NCBI GenBank assembly: GCA_020091685.1
Contig: CM034595.1
Location: forward strand, 15,800,525-15,864,524
Origin: Lutjanus erythropterus
Lineage: Eukaryota; Chordata; Actinopteri; Lutjaniformes; Lutjanidae
Direction of reading: 5' to 3'
Length of the DNA stretch: 64,000 nucleotides
A program made the position numbers and the translations under genes. Below the pieces are notes generated by a model that saw only the letters and a program-made list of their open reading frames with translations, searched no databases and was not told where the DNA came from. Positions within the stretch are counted from its first letter, which is position 1; each line of letters starts with the position of its first letter. Shown here in pieces: positions 12,086 to 23,840 of the stretch.

Positions 12086-14224
12086 AATGCTAATAGTCAG
12101 TAAAATAGTCACATTTCTTAAAACTGCATTTAAACATCAGATGTGACCAGAATTTCCCTGAAATCAAAAACACTACAGACTCTTAAAGTGTCATATTTTA
12201 AATCTTTTTTTTATTTTGTAAGAGTCCATGACAGATTCTTGCCATTTTAACTGCTCTGTATCCACACCTCTCTGGCTTAAATTTCCCTTTCTGCATTTTT
12301 GTCACGTTCTGGGTTTGGTACTTGTTTTGCACTTGCATATTGAAGACAAAACTGAAACAGTGTCCCTCGCTGATCTCTTCTCCATCACAGCTTACTTCAT
12401 ATTGACCAACAGAACACATGAGCATGTTTAATGTGTGCAAAGAAAACATGAGAAGGCCCTCAGGAGCTCAGGCTAAATCATGCAAGATTTTAGTTTAGTT
12501 ACCACGTTTCCTGTGAATAGGAGAGAACTTAATCAAATGTGGCTGTCACCATGCAGCCTCAGTGGCGATTGGCCAGCATGAATTTAGATTGGCTCTAACT
12601 TGTTTTTGGGGTTGGCTGAGCTGTAGGCAAATGGCTTGTCACAGTTGGCGGTTGGGACAGGAATAAGTCACACAAAGATTTTTGGTAGACTATAGTTTGG
12701 TGGCTGTCAGCCTGTCCAGTCTGAGCCAATCTCACCACTTTCTCTCTGTCTCCATAGCAAGTAGTATAAACAAGAAAACAGCAAGCAGAGTAGAATTCGA
12801 CAGAGCCATTCCTCAGTCTGTATAGATACTTTTACCTTTTCTGTCTTTTTAAATGTTACTTTAACTCTACTCTGCAGTTTGTTGAATTGATTTTATATAA
12901 TAGAAAGTTGGTTGTGCGAATGTCATTTTGCAATGGACAGACAAATAGCTCCTTCACTCCCTTCTTGCCTTGTTTTTATTCCTAAAATGGAGAAAATATG
13001 ATTCCAGTTAAGTGACCAAATCAATCAAGTGAGAGATCTGAGGCGAGGTTCAGTATCTCCCCTGATGGATTGTTATGTTAGCTCCTCTCCAGCAAGATGC
13101 TTTTCATTTTTGTTTTTACTTGTTTTCACTGAGCACACTTGTGATTTTCAGATCAGTTAGACTTCTTTCTATGTTTGTAAATAGTAACTCGACACTTTTG
13201 AGATGTGTTAAAATAAAAAAAAAATGCTTGGAGTCTAGTGTTGCTGTAAAGACACTCGTAACTGCTGGACACTGCTTTCATTTTTTGTATGGACAATGCG
13301 GATTCTGAATTAGAGTCAATAATAAAGTAATTTTGGTTCATGATGGGGGACAGTGTACAATGCAGACACACCATTCTATTGCATGAGGGGAAAACAAGCC
13401 TAATTATTGCTGTTGTCCTGCCATGCCAAATCCCATTTGCAGATCCAGTTATTAAGTTTAGCTTTGCTTATTGGTAAGAGAATTACAGAGAGAGTTTGTG
13501 AAATATCTGTAACTTCATCAGCAGGCTGTTTGTTAAACAACATCTTGAGCAAATGATTTTATCTTTTGACATGTGGGTCTTAGGGCACAATATAATATCA
13601 CTGAAAAGACATTTTTTATTCTAAGAAGCTTCAGGAATCAAGTTAAATGTTCACTCCTGTACTGAATATGTTTTTTTTACTATGTCAAGTAGGCCTGGAT
13701 CATGTTTTTTTGCTGCTGATCCTGATTGTCTGTGAGCCATATTGGATGATAATGATCGTTTTTTGTTTTGTCATAGCAGATGTGTGTCAGCCAGGTGGCG
13801 GTTCTAAGCGTTGCAGGGCATTTTAGACTGTAAAATTATAGTGTGAAGCTGAGGCCCAGTCGACATTTCTCACACAACATAGGCCTGTTACTTTTCCAAC
13901 ATTACCTGTTTGGACTGAATGCGTCTTAGAGATAGATGTCCTGCAAAAAGTGCAGTGTCAATGAAGATAATTCATTAATTAACCCAGAAATGTCTGTGTG
14001 ACCTAAATGGGAAATGCAGCACTTTCAGTGGACATTTAATGCTTACTGTCCAACTGTCAAGTCACTGCCACTGGTGTTTTTTTGAAATAGCCTGCCTAGG
14101 ATGCCCCCTGTCTGTGCAATCAGTGCACTAGCTGATGTGTTTTTTCATAAGTAATTTTGATAATATTTGCCAAACACTGACTCTCCACTCTCAACTCTCA
14201 ACACCGCTCAGATGAGTACACTCT

Positions 14225-14226
<2 letters not shown>

Positions 14227-14303
<77 letters not shown>
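14227..14303. repeat. (AC)n microsatellite, 77 bp
   Basis: The longest uninterrupted dinucleotide tract in the window. It is likely to be length-variable between individuals. The overlapping ORF is a poly(Thr-His) artefact. Confidence 0.97.
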
Positions 14304-14304
<1 letters not shown>

Positions 14305-15131
14305 TTAGTGGATGTGGAGGCAGGACTGATACAGATAGATAGGCACATTTCTCTGTTATCATGCTCGCATTGTTATGAAACAGAGGCCAGTGGTCGTAAA
14401 ATGTTCATGCACAGCGAACTTGTTAATCAAAACTATTTTATTAGAACCAAAAACTTAATATAAAAAGTGTCTGACTTGGCTTAAATGTTTGGCCAGCAGC
14501 TGACACTTATGTAAATCTCTGGTAGTAGAATGTGCAGAGTGACCTTTGACTGTTTGTAGGATTTTCTTTTTCACATACACACTGTTACTTTGAGGAAAGG
14601 ACTTTTGATAACACAGCAGCAAGTTAACATAAAAGAAGCGTTGGACTTGAAGTAGTCTGTTGGAAGCAGTTGCCCACAGGAGAGAAACAGAGACTTAGAA
14701 CAAGAACCTTGCTTACTGGGAAAATGTGGGAGGCAGAATCTGAATGATGACTTTTCTCAACTTGTCCAGACATCCTTAAGGTGCCCTTGAGCGGGGTACT
14801 TGACCCCTGACTTCTTGAGCAGATGCTCGGAGGCCAGCAGTAGAGGTCCATGATTCGAAGGTGTGATTTTATATTACAGGAGCATCTCTCACTCAGAACC
14901 TTCAGATATGTGTTAAAGTACTGAATATAGAAGTTGAGACTATACAGTTTACATGGAGTGACTGTGTGGGATTAATCAGAGAAAAGTCAACCACGTTTCA
15001 GAGACCTTAGCCTAAAGAAAAAGTCTGATTTAAAATTTATAAAATGGACAACAAAGTTTAAGCAAATCCTGGCATAAAGGACAGTTTAACAAACTTTTTT
15101 TCCCTCTCATGTCTTTCTCTTTTCATTCCAG

Positions 15132-15231
15132 ATCCAATAAAGACAGCTCAAGGTTCCCTGTCCCTCAAGGCCTACAGGCTTACCCCAAAGCTCATGGAAA
15201 TCTGCAAAGAGAAAGATTTCACACCTGAGGG
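15132..15231 (+). CDS. eif3h: eif3h coding exon (human exon 4 equivalent)
   Basis: This 100-bp exon continues the frame from 7030: the split Asp codon is completed, then [20 protein letters not shown] and [12 protein letters not shown] follow. It covers roughly residues 153-186, the end of the MPN fold. Differences from human are conservative (Ile for Val before CKEKDF, Thr for Ser before PE). The acceptor is TTCCAG after a T-rich tract and the donor is GTGAGT. The exon ends two bases into a codon that completes with C from the next exon as Gly, where human has Ala. A short CA run begins about 18 bases inside the intron. Confidence 0.95.
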
Positions 15232-17772
15232 GTGAGTGGCTTATGTCAGACACACACAACGTCATGATCATATGCACACAGACGTATTGATGCTCAAAAA
15301 GCTCTGAACTTGTTATGTTTTCATTTGTGCATATGAACACATGGGCTCACATTGCTTACAGGAAAACACGATTAAAATCTTTTTTGCATTTTCACCCTTT
15401 TGATTCTGCTTATTCAATGGATGCAAATATGGGCTCGTGCAGCCACAGGGGAGGCATTTAGCAGCAGCTGGAGATTGATGCTGATGCTGATGATTTATCA
15501 GTTTGCCCTTGCCCGTCAAACAAATGTACCATGTTTACGCTTTTTCTGACCCCAAGGCTTTTCGTAATTGCCTTTAAATTGCAGCTAAAAATGAATGTAA
15601 TGAGGGGACCATTTTCTAGGCAGTTCAGGGTAGTCCAAGTGCACAAACTCATGCATGCATAAACACACGCATGAAGGGACAAACACACACACACACAGGC
15701 TGATAAATCCAAATAAATGGTGCAATGAAGAAGTCCCAGAGGTATCAAATTGCTGTCCATTCGGAACCTTTTCAGATATACATTTTTAAATCCACTAAAA
15801 GCATGTTTATTTGCAGGGAGAAGGGACAATTTAACAGCATCATTTCAGTTCTCTTTCAGTGTTTCCTTTGTATTTCTCCACCTGTGTGTCTCTATTGCTA
15901 GCCACTCTGTTATTGACCCAGTGTGTTTGGCCCAGAGTCAGGATCCTTCTCATTTCTGCAGCTTTTCATTAGTTCCTATGATTTATTACGGCTCCAATCT
16001 GTAGCTATCAGTGTTCCCAATAAAGGCTGTGATTGAAAGAGGGCAGCTTGGGGCAGGAAAGGACAATATCACCACATAACAACAATCTTGTCTCTATCCC
16101 ATTATTTTCACAATGGACTGGAAATCTGAATATCAATTATGTTTCTTTTTTTTCTTTTTTTTTTTCCCAAAGATGCAAAACTTCAAAGCCCCCCTCCCCA
16201 CCCCCACCCCACCACACCCTACTACAATGTGCAGAAAAAGCAGTCTCTTTCATGTTGGTATATTTGATGTTACATAAGCTTGCATATATTGTGCACCTTT
16301 TTGAAATGAAAGGCTGGGATAGATGAGTGCTGAATAGACCCATCTCTTTGAACTGTCCTCCAAGTCCGCTGGGCTATGGAGGCATTGGTCAATAGGCTCC
16401 ACTTGAGCACACAATATGAAGCATCAAATTAGTCGGCCTGTGGAGTCAACCTTTGGCTTTTTCCAGCGGGGCCCGACTCGGAAAGAGCACGGCATTAAGT
16501 GTGCCAAAGTCCAGTAGAGTTGAGCAATTTGTCCTGCCTGGAATGTATCGTCCTTCTGTTTCCTCGTGACGCCTTTTTAGATTGCTCTGCAGGCATTTGA
16601 AAAGGTCATAATATGCAGGGAATATTTTAAAGGACGGCAGATGGATAATTGTGCCAATATGTATAACAAACAGTGTTTATATCATTATAGATTTTCCTTA
16701 TAGACTGTTGATTTTTTTGGTCACTCACAGCCTAAGGCAGGATTGTTCATTTTTGTTGCCTCTTAAAGTTTGCCTGCAGCTGAACTTGCAAAACAAAATG
16801 GCATTCTCTTAATTACCTGATCAGAATTAGGTGATGCTCCACACGCTTATTTATCACACAAACAACCATAGTATAAACATCACTGTTTCTGGTACAGCGC
16901 ACATGGAGGATTAATGTAGCGAACGTATTGATCCCATAACAAGCAAGACGCATCTAACAAGCCAACATTAGACGTATACAGACATTAGTTTGTAGCTCAT
17001 GCACTGTGCACAAGTGACAGGCAGTACCAAGGCAGTCAGTCAATGTTATTGGATTTATGTGAGACATTAAGCAAAGTTTGAAGTTCCATTTTGTGTTAAC
17101 AGGCCCATGTCAGAGAGAGAGAGAGAGAGCGAGGGAGGGAGAGATGCAGCTTTTAGTTCCCGAGGAACAAGAAGAGGTGGTTAAAAATCGGTCGATGCTT
17201 TGCACACTTATCAGCAGAGCCCATAAAAAAGTAATTTAGGCTTCTGAGTCTACCGTTGCTCCGGGTGGGCAATATGGACACATTGTATCACAACATTTTC
17301 AGATATCAAAATGCAACATGCATAACATTATTACTCATTTTGCTTTTTATTTGGCTGAGGCGCAATTTACTGAGAAGCAGAGGCCAAGTGGTAAGAGTAC
17401 AATGCTCCATTTGCAGCTTCTCCTGTAGCATATGGGAACAACAAATAAAATGTGGGAATATGTCAAACACTGACCTGAGGGGATCTCTGCCCTCAACAAA
17501 GCAGCAGTTAAATGTATTGAGCTGCATTAGAACAAGAGGTAGAACAACTGTTGACCTCACCCAATCACTGTTCACTTAAAATGTGTTCAAAATGCCTATG
17601 GATCAGTTGATCGCTGACGTCTGAGTTGTGTTTGTTACACACTCATTCTAATTTTTATGTGTTGTGTCATGCATGCAGTTTTTGTACACAAACAGGTAAG
17701 CAGCCCCCTTTAACCACTTAGATAGATGATAATAAAAGGTAATGTTCTCACTGCTTTTAGTATATAATATAT

Positions 17773-18475
17773 TAGTGTTGCATGGTGTTACAAAATTAAG
17801 GTTCAATATAAGGTCAACATTGGCGTTTTCACACAGTGAAGTAAATTATCACCTTGTGCAGACACCCAGGGTTTGAGTTTGTGTTCACTCCAGCCTCTTA
17901 CTGAGCTGCACACTCAGACACTCCAGATTTTTCTGTTATTTCCCTCCAGTCTCTCTTTTTCGCCTCTCCTCTGTACATTCGTGAATTAAACTGCATCGGA
18001 TCGGATCAGAGTAGAAACGGATATGACTCGGAGCTCAAGCTCTGTCCCCAGCTCAGCAGCTGTCTCTCGGGGAGCAACAGCGGCTCTCTCCCAACAGTCC
18101 ATCCAGTCGTCCTCACACATTCTACAAAGCCCTGTGATAGACAACACTTTTACAAGTTGAATGTTTTCAACTCGCGCTTTCAACTGTCATTTGTCCTTAT
18201 ATGTATGATATTAAAATTAAATAGTTAATATTTAATCTTAAATGTGTTTTGCACACTGTGGATCTCTTGGTTTCGCAACAGCATTCTGTATATCCAGGAC
18301 TAACCCTTGAAAAGATTCTGTTTCCTATCTATTATGTATTGAACTAGTATCATCTCAGTCTCAGGTACTGAACTAGTATTGTTTCAGTCTCAGGTTATAG
18401 TTTGGGTGTCGAGTGTCATGATACTAAACCTGGTATTGGCATCAAAGTAAAAATTTAGGAATCGGGGCAGCTCTA
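17773..18475. mobile_element. Decayed non-autonomous DNA transposon relic
   Basis: The left edge reads TAGTGTTGCATGGTGTTAC. The right edge read backwards gives TAGAGCTGCCCCGATTCC, so the two ends resemble each other weakly as inverted repeats. The right part has the ACTAGTAT...TTTCAGTCTCAGGT motif repeated as two ~29-bp units (18341-18369, 18370-18397). I remember such ends from fish hAT-like elements. No target duplication is visible and the borders are approximate. Confidence 0.5.
18341..18397. repeat. Two tandem 29-bp units
   Basis: GAACTAGTATCATCTCAGTC and its extension to GGTACT is repeated directly as GAACTAGTATTGTTTCAGTC with a similar tail. It lies inside the transposon relic. Confidence 0.75.
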
Positions 18476-18811
18476 GAAATTTGTGGCTACATCTCAGCAC
18501 AATAAAAAGAACAGTGATGTCTTGTAGGACTGGGCAGTATGATCGAAGTCAGTATCAGGACATAGAGTTGAACCGATTGAACAGATTGCTTATAGTAGAA
18601 ACCCCTGACTTTTTCCACTTTGAATGGTCTGTCATGTGTGTTCAATTAATTGTACAAAGTCTCAAAAAGTTGGCGAAAGCCTTGAATGTGATTAGGTAAT
18701 GATGAAGAGTCATATTTGCAGTTTTCTATGACCTGTCTGTATCCTCACTGTGAAGGCAAACTGTAACTTGCTCTCTCTCTCTCCTGCCTCTCTCTGTGTC
18801 TCACTCTCCAG

Positions 18812-18961
18812 CTTGAAGAAGGCCAACATTGGCTTCGAGCATATGTTCGAGGAGGTGCCCATTGTTATCAAAAACTCTCACCTCATCAACGTACTGATGT
18901 GGGAGCTGGAGGACAAGTCCACGGTCGCCGACAAGCACGAACTGCTTAACCTCTCAAGCAG
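18812..18961 (+). CDS. eif3h: eif3h coding exon (human exon 5 equivalent)
   Basis: This 150-bp exon encodes [20 protein letters not shown], then [20 protein letters not shown] and KHELLNLSS, about residues 187-236. It links the MPN domain to the C-terminal helical part that packs against other eIF3 subunits. A CT-rich tract and TCCAG acceptor precede it. The frame requires an end at 18961, where the donor reads GTCAGA. That is a weak site, with C at +3 and A at +6, but no better GT keeps the frame to the next exon. The last Ser codon is split and completed by the C that opens the next exon. Reading on into the intron would add about 20 unrelated residues before a stop at 19023. Confidence 0.94.
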
Positions 18962-21900
18962 GTCAGACGTGAACTCATGCAGCACTTTTGCCAAGAAGGC
19001 CCAGGGCCAGAAACCTTTGCTGTAAAAAATGTGAGGAGTGAAGGCAGGTACATCTGCTACCTGAATCAACTATTTCAAACAGGTTTTTTCTCAGGGCACC
19101 GACATTTACAAGATGTTTCTGCATGGTCTCGCTGGGCGTTGTGTCAGTTTATCAACATCTGTCCTTAATAAAAATCCCGACCTTGAGTCCTGCTATAAAA
19201 TTTTCTAATCTATCGGTGACACTGCAGGGAGCATGTAGTTGATCTAACAGGTTTAACTGCTGTAGATACTCAGGCATGATTTAGGTTTTCATTCGATTTT
19301 GTGTGTGGACCCAGTCTTTTATTCACAAATTAAAATCAATTTTCTTTTGTTTATTCTGGAGCTTCAAGGCTTCTGTTGACAAAACATGAAAATTAATGAT
19401 CTTGCAGTGCATTTTGAGAGACTTGTATGAAATCATAGTGGTAGGTAGCTTTTCAATCTTCGGTCTTAAGGGTCCAATTTTTCATTCGTGGTTACATTAC
19501 AGCCCCTTCTATTTTTAGGATACCACCTGCATCATGATGTTTTGCAAGCACATGAGATGAGCAAGATCCAGCATGGAAAAAATACCGCCTTAATAAGGTT
19601 CATCAACAGACCTCGGTGTATCTCATCAGCCTCTGCGTAAAATTACTCTATAATCAAATCCAGGAAAACAGAGGTTATTGATTGAAATTGCATCACTCTC
19701 AACCATCCAACACACAGCAGTGTCACCTTAATTTGATCAATTTGCACATTTATTATAGCACTGTGCATACATACATACCTTGAAGAATACTGTCTGCTTA
19801 AAAGTGTCTCTCAAGCTTTAAAACCTTGTCATGGTGTCTTTTTAAACCTGCAGGCTGTTTTCACAGACATGAGTTAAAGCTACTTCTAAATTAAAATTGA
19901 TTTGACATTAGGGAACTCTTCCGCATTAATCTGTGTCTTCCACACTGTTCCAAAGTGTACCAGATTGGTGGAAGAGGATAAAAGGTCTATTGATGTATTT
20001 TGTCTTGCATTTGCCCAGCATATGTGGTTTTATTGCTGTTTTTAAACACTTCTTAGGAAGGCTGGTTTGATTTTACCTTTTAATTATTCTCACAAAAATT
20101 GCACAAAAAGACCAAATCTAGTAATGAATTTCTCCTAATAACAAAAACTAGTTCTGTAGCCGTAACTATTGCTTCTTTTCCACTGTCTTCCAAAAACCAA
20201 ATTAAAAACACAAAAGAGCCACAGTATTGAATTAGGTGACATATTCTGTCATTACAATGAACACAGCCAGCGTAGTTGACTCTGAAACAACACTATTGGC
20301 TAATAACATCAGCTACATTTTTGATCTCTGGAAAGTACATGCTGGCAGACACTGTTCTGTGTTTGCCCTGCTCTGTTAGTTCACTTTTGTATTTATCATT
20401 AGCTACAGAAATCATCTTTGTGAAAACGATCACAGTCTGACCCAGGCGTTGTACATTTTCAAAGTTGAATATGCAGCTGACAGCACTAATGAAGAAAGGG
20501 TCAGATTGTGTGAACCTGCGGTGTCATATAAGCTTGAGTGCTGTGAAGAAAATACAACATCGAGATGAAAGCATATGCTACACTGGCTGTGTTTGTTGTA
20601 ATGAAGGTGTCACCCAGTGCAACACTATGGCTCGTTGGTGTGGTTTTACTGGTTTTAAGAGGGCAAATCGACTTCTGGGGCACATTGGCATAAGCTATAT
20701 GAGTCTGCCACACCACAGACAATTCTTGTTAGTAGGATAAATTCTTTGTTGCTGTTGGTCTTTTCATATAATTTGTTGATGGCAAAGAAAAGATTAAAAG
20801 TATGACCAGTCTAATCCTTTAAAACTAGTTTTCAACTGCCAGACTGTGAATAATACAGTGTCAGTCCACCTCGAAATGTGTAGCTTGCCAGTCATGGAAA
20901 TGTTTTCCTATGACAGTTGCAAAATTGAGTCGGTGTAAGAATTTGTTGTGTAGATCAGATGTAACCCACACTGAAATTGCAGTCCCCATACATATTTTAT
21001 TTCTTAGACATTTTTGACCGCTTATCTGATTTACATATCAAGTCCAGAGCTACGTACAGTAAATGCCACATCAAAATGTCAAAACAAATGTATTCAGAAA
21101 TGTCTCCAAAAACAGGACCTGCCATCAGACATTTTCTTGCATCACTAATGAGCACAATATGAACAAATATCACCCCACCATATCAATTCTCACAGCCTGG
21201 CTCTTTAAGTCTCGCATTTGGATCTCAGAGGCTCTCAGCATCAGTCTCAGGAGAATTTATCAGCAATCATTTATGGAGATAAACCGCTGCAAGTGGAGCA
21301 ACAGCTGTGAAGCTTCCCATGGGCAGGTGTGAGAAATTAGCACAATAACGACTCAAAAGTGCCGATTTACACACTGTTAGCACGCAAAACACACTGCTCG
21401 CCTCTACACGGCAGTGTAGCAGGAGTGTGAGGAGTTGTTGTGAATCTTCTCATCTGTGTCTTGTGACACAAGTCATGAATTAAATATATTCCGAGTTCTG
21501 CAAAATACATGTGCGTGGCTGACCGAGCTCGGCACCAGCACAGTCATTTATTACAAATTGTCAAATAGACTGAAAGAAAATACCTCACTTTTCTTGCATA
21601 TTGTTCCATTTTCCAAATGACTACTCTGAAGTTGAAACATAGCTTTTGGTATGACCTGAAATGGGAGCAGAAGCGGCCCGGGCCCTCCCCATAGGTTTCC
21701 CGGCATAACTGCCGATGGGATGTCTGGCGAGATGAAATTGTTTCCTGAAGTTGTCAGATTGCTGCGCAGCTCTGTCCTTGTATTGGATTGTTGCGTCCGT
21801 CTCTCTACATCTTTTCCTGACAGCCCCACCCTTTCCTCCTCATTTCCACCCCTTCAAAAAAAGATAATGATAATGGGTTTTATTTAATGTTTTTCCTTTT

Positions 21901-22659
21901 GTCTCATTTTCCAATCTGCGGCCCCATTTGTCAATGTCATCTATGTCTAAGGCTGAGTGAATGCAGTTTCACTCCAGCACACAGGGTTGTTCTTACCACA
22001 GATGATGATGTTGATCGTGGTGATGGATTGCATGAATGTAAATTCATTTATGTAACCCTTTTTCCCTCAAACAGCCTTGCCTGTCATGCTGCAATGAATT
22101 GTTGCAAAACAGCCTGTATTTATGTCAGGCCACATCGCTTTTTGTTTGGGCCATTTCTAGTGATATTTACCCATCTTAGTGGAGTAGCTTACTTATAAAT
22201 GATCCTCCAGACCTCATATTTACTTTTTGTTCTGTGTGAATGAGCAACTCGTCAGTCCATTACCTGCTGTCTGATTAATGTAATTGCCGTTGTGCATAGA
22301 AATGCTGAACAATGGAAGGATATGTAAACATAGCTTTGTGCTCTACAGGAATACCTTGATTATATGGATTCAATAAGGGGATCAAGTGGAGGCAGAACAG
22401 ACAGTGAGAGCTGCAGCTGTAGGAGGAGTGAGACGGGTGAGGAAGGTGAAGAGATATAAGTAGAAACAGGGTCACAAAGAAGGTGGAGAGAAATGATGCT
22501 GTGAAAGAAATATGACCCTTTGCAAGTGAACTTGATCCAATGAGATGGAGTTTGAGATGAGACATGTTACATCAACAGCCAATAATATTTTTTCCAGTTC
22601 AGTCTCAGTTAATGGGTTACAGGGTAGCCAGTCTTCAGTTTTTGGGGCCAATGCCAATA

Positions 22660-23785
22660 TTGGGGCTCAGTCGTGCACAAGCAAGGACTGGACAAGGTTC
22701 ACCACTCTATGAAAAATGGTGTGTGGAAATAGTTCAGCATTGAAAGAATGTTTCTCAACACAAAACTGCAAGGAATTTAAAGATTTCATCCTCTATAATT
22801 CATAGTATGATTAAAAGACTGAAGAACCCAGAGAAATCTCTGCACATAAGGGGCAAGGCTGAAAACCAACATCGAACGCCTGCAACCTTTGACCCCTTAG
22901 GCAGCACTGCATTAAAACTCGTAATTTTATGAAGGAGAGTACATGGGCTTGGCAACTCTTTGGAAAACTCTGTATCTACCATCTGCCATATATAAACAAC
23001 ATCCATAAATGCAGCCGACTTGTCAGGGGCCTGAGCTTATTTTAGATTGGCTGATACACAGTGGAAAAGTGTGCTGTGGTCTGACGAGTCCATATTTAAA
23101 TTTTTTTGGAAATCATGGATGTCATGTTGGCTGGGCTAAAAAGGAGAAAGACAATCCGGATTGTTACCAGGGCTAATGTCAAACCCAGCATCTGTGATGG
23201 TATGGGGCTGTGTTAGTGCCCGTGGCACCGTTAACATATTGTTTTCAAATTTGTGAAAGCATCAGTAATGCTGAAAGGTAAATGCAGGTTTTGGAGCAAC
23301 ATATGCTGCTATCTACTATCTTCTGTGTCAGGATCATCCCTTCTTATTTCAGCAAGACAGAGCCACGACGCATTCTGCACATGTTATAACAGCGTGGCTT
23401 CATAGTAAAAGAGTGCAGGTAGTAGAATGTCCTCCCTGCAGTCCAGACCTGTCTCCCATCAGAAATGTGTCATGCATCAAGCAAGAATGAGAAAACATTT
23501 CACTTTCAAAACCAATGATCAACAATTAGTGTCTTCATTTCCCAAACTCTTACTGAATGCTGTTAAAACTAAAAGTGATGTATCACAGTGGTAAACATGT
23601 CTCTGTCCCAACTTTTTTGAAACATGTTGCAGCCATCAAATTCAGAATCAGCGTGTATTTTCAAAAAACAACATGGAAATCAGTTTGAGCATTAAATATC
23701 TGATCTTTGAATTGTATTCAATTGAATACAGGTCTAAACGTTTTCCAAGTCACTGCATTCTGTTTTTTTTATGTTTAACAAAACT
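22660..23785 (+). pseudogene. Decayed IS630/Tc1/mariner transposase relic (ISRm11-like)
   Basis: Fragments of a DDE transposase lie in order on the + strand: WSDES at 23077-23091, then SVMVWGC, then FQQDRATTHS from 23347, then SPDLSPI from 23440. These are the hallmark blocks around the catalytic acids of the Tc1/mariner superfamily. All three dated blocks share one frame. The gene is dead: a TAA stop falls at 23137, and the third catalytic acid expected after SPDLSPI is replaced by Arg (AGA at 23461). Upstream text from about 22660 resembles the helix-turn-helix region. The right end shows CTGTCCCAACTTTTTTGAAAC (23608-23628) inside the element. Terminal repeats are not clear. The ISRm11-like label rests on memory of fish repeats. 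Confidence 0.8.
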
Positions 23786-23840
23786 TCTGATAATATCGGC
23801 CAACTGATAATTCTGTCTGGCTCTGACTCAGTCATATAAG
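23786..23840. repeat. Fragment of a repeat shared with 33600-33880
   Basis: GATAATATCGGCCAACTGAT followed by TCTGTCTGGCTCTGA resembles GATATTATCAGCCAACTCAC followed by TCTGTCTGGCTCTAA at 33839-33873. It is probably an end piece of a dispersed DNA element that abuts the transposase relic. Confidence 0.5.

Larger units (their letters stand above)
7031..15131 (+). other. eif3h: eif3h intron 3
   Basis: An 8.1-kb intron with GTAAGT donor and TTCCAG acceptor. It holds an AAT microsatellite with a teleost repeat tail (7074-7165), a young hAT MITE (7934-8147), a pair of related repeats (9588-9985 and 11718-12085) and a 77-bp AC tract (14227-14303). The stretches 8156-9587, 9986-11717, 12086-14226 and 14304-15131 show no recognisable coding sequence. 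Part of 10980-11240 looks like unique noncoding sequence. Confidence 0.8.
15232..18811 (+). other. eif3h: eif3h intron 4
   Basis: A 3.6-kb intron with GTGAGT donor and TCCAG acceptor. A CA run begins about 18 bases after the donor. Bases 15540-16700 show few repeats and look like unique noncoding sequence, so they are candidate conserved elements (inference). A GA-rich run sits near 17111-17145. A decayed transposon relic occupies 17773-18475. Confidence 0.75.

Noticed and set aside
14167..14463. 98-codon ORF with a Thr-His run
   Set aside because: It is the AC microsatellite read in frame.
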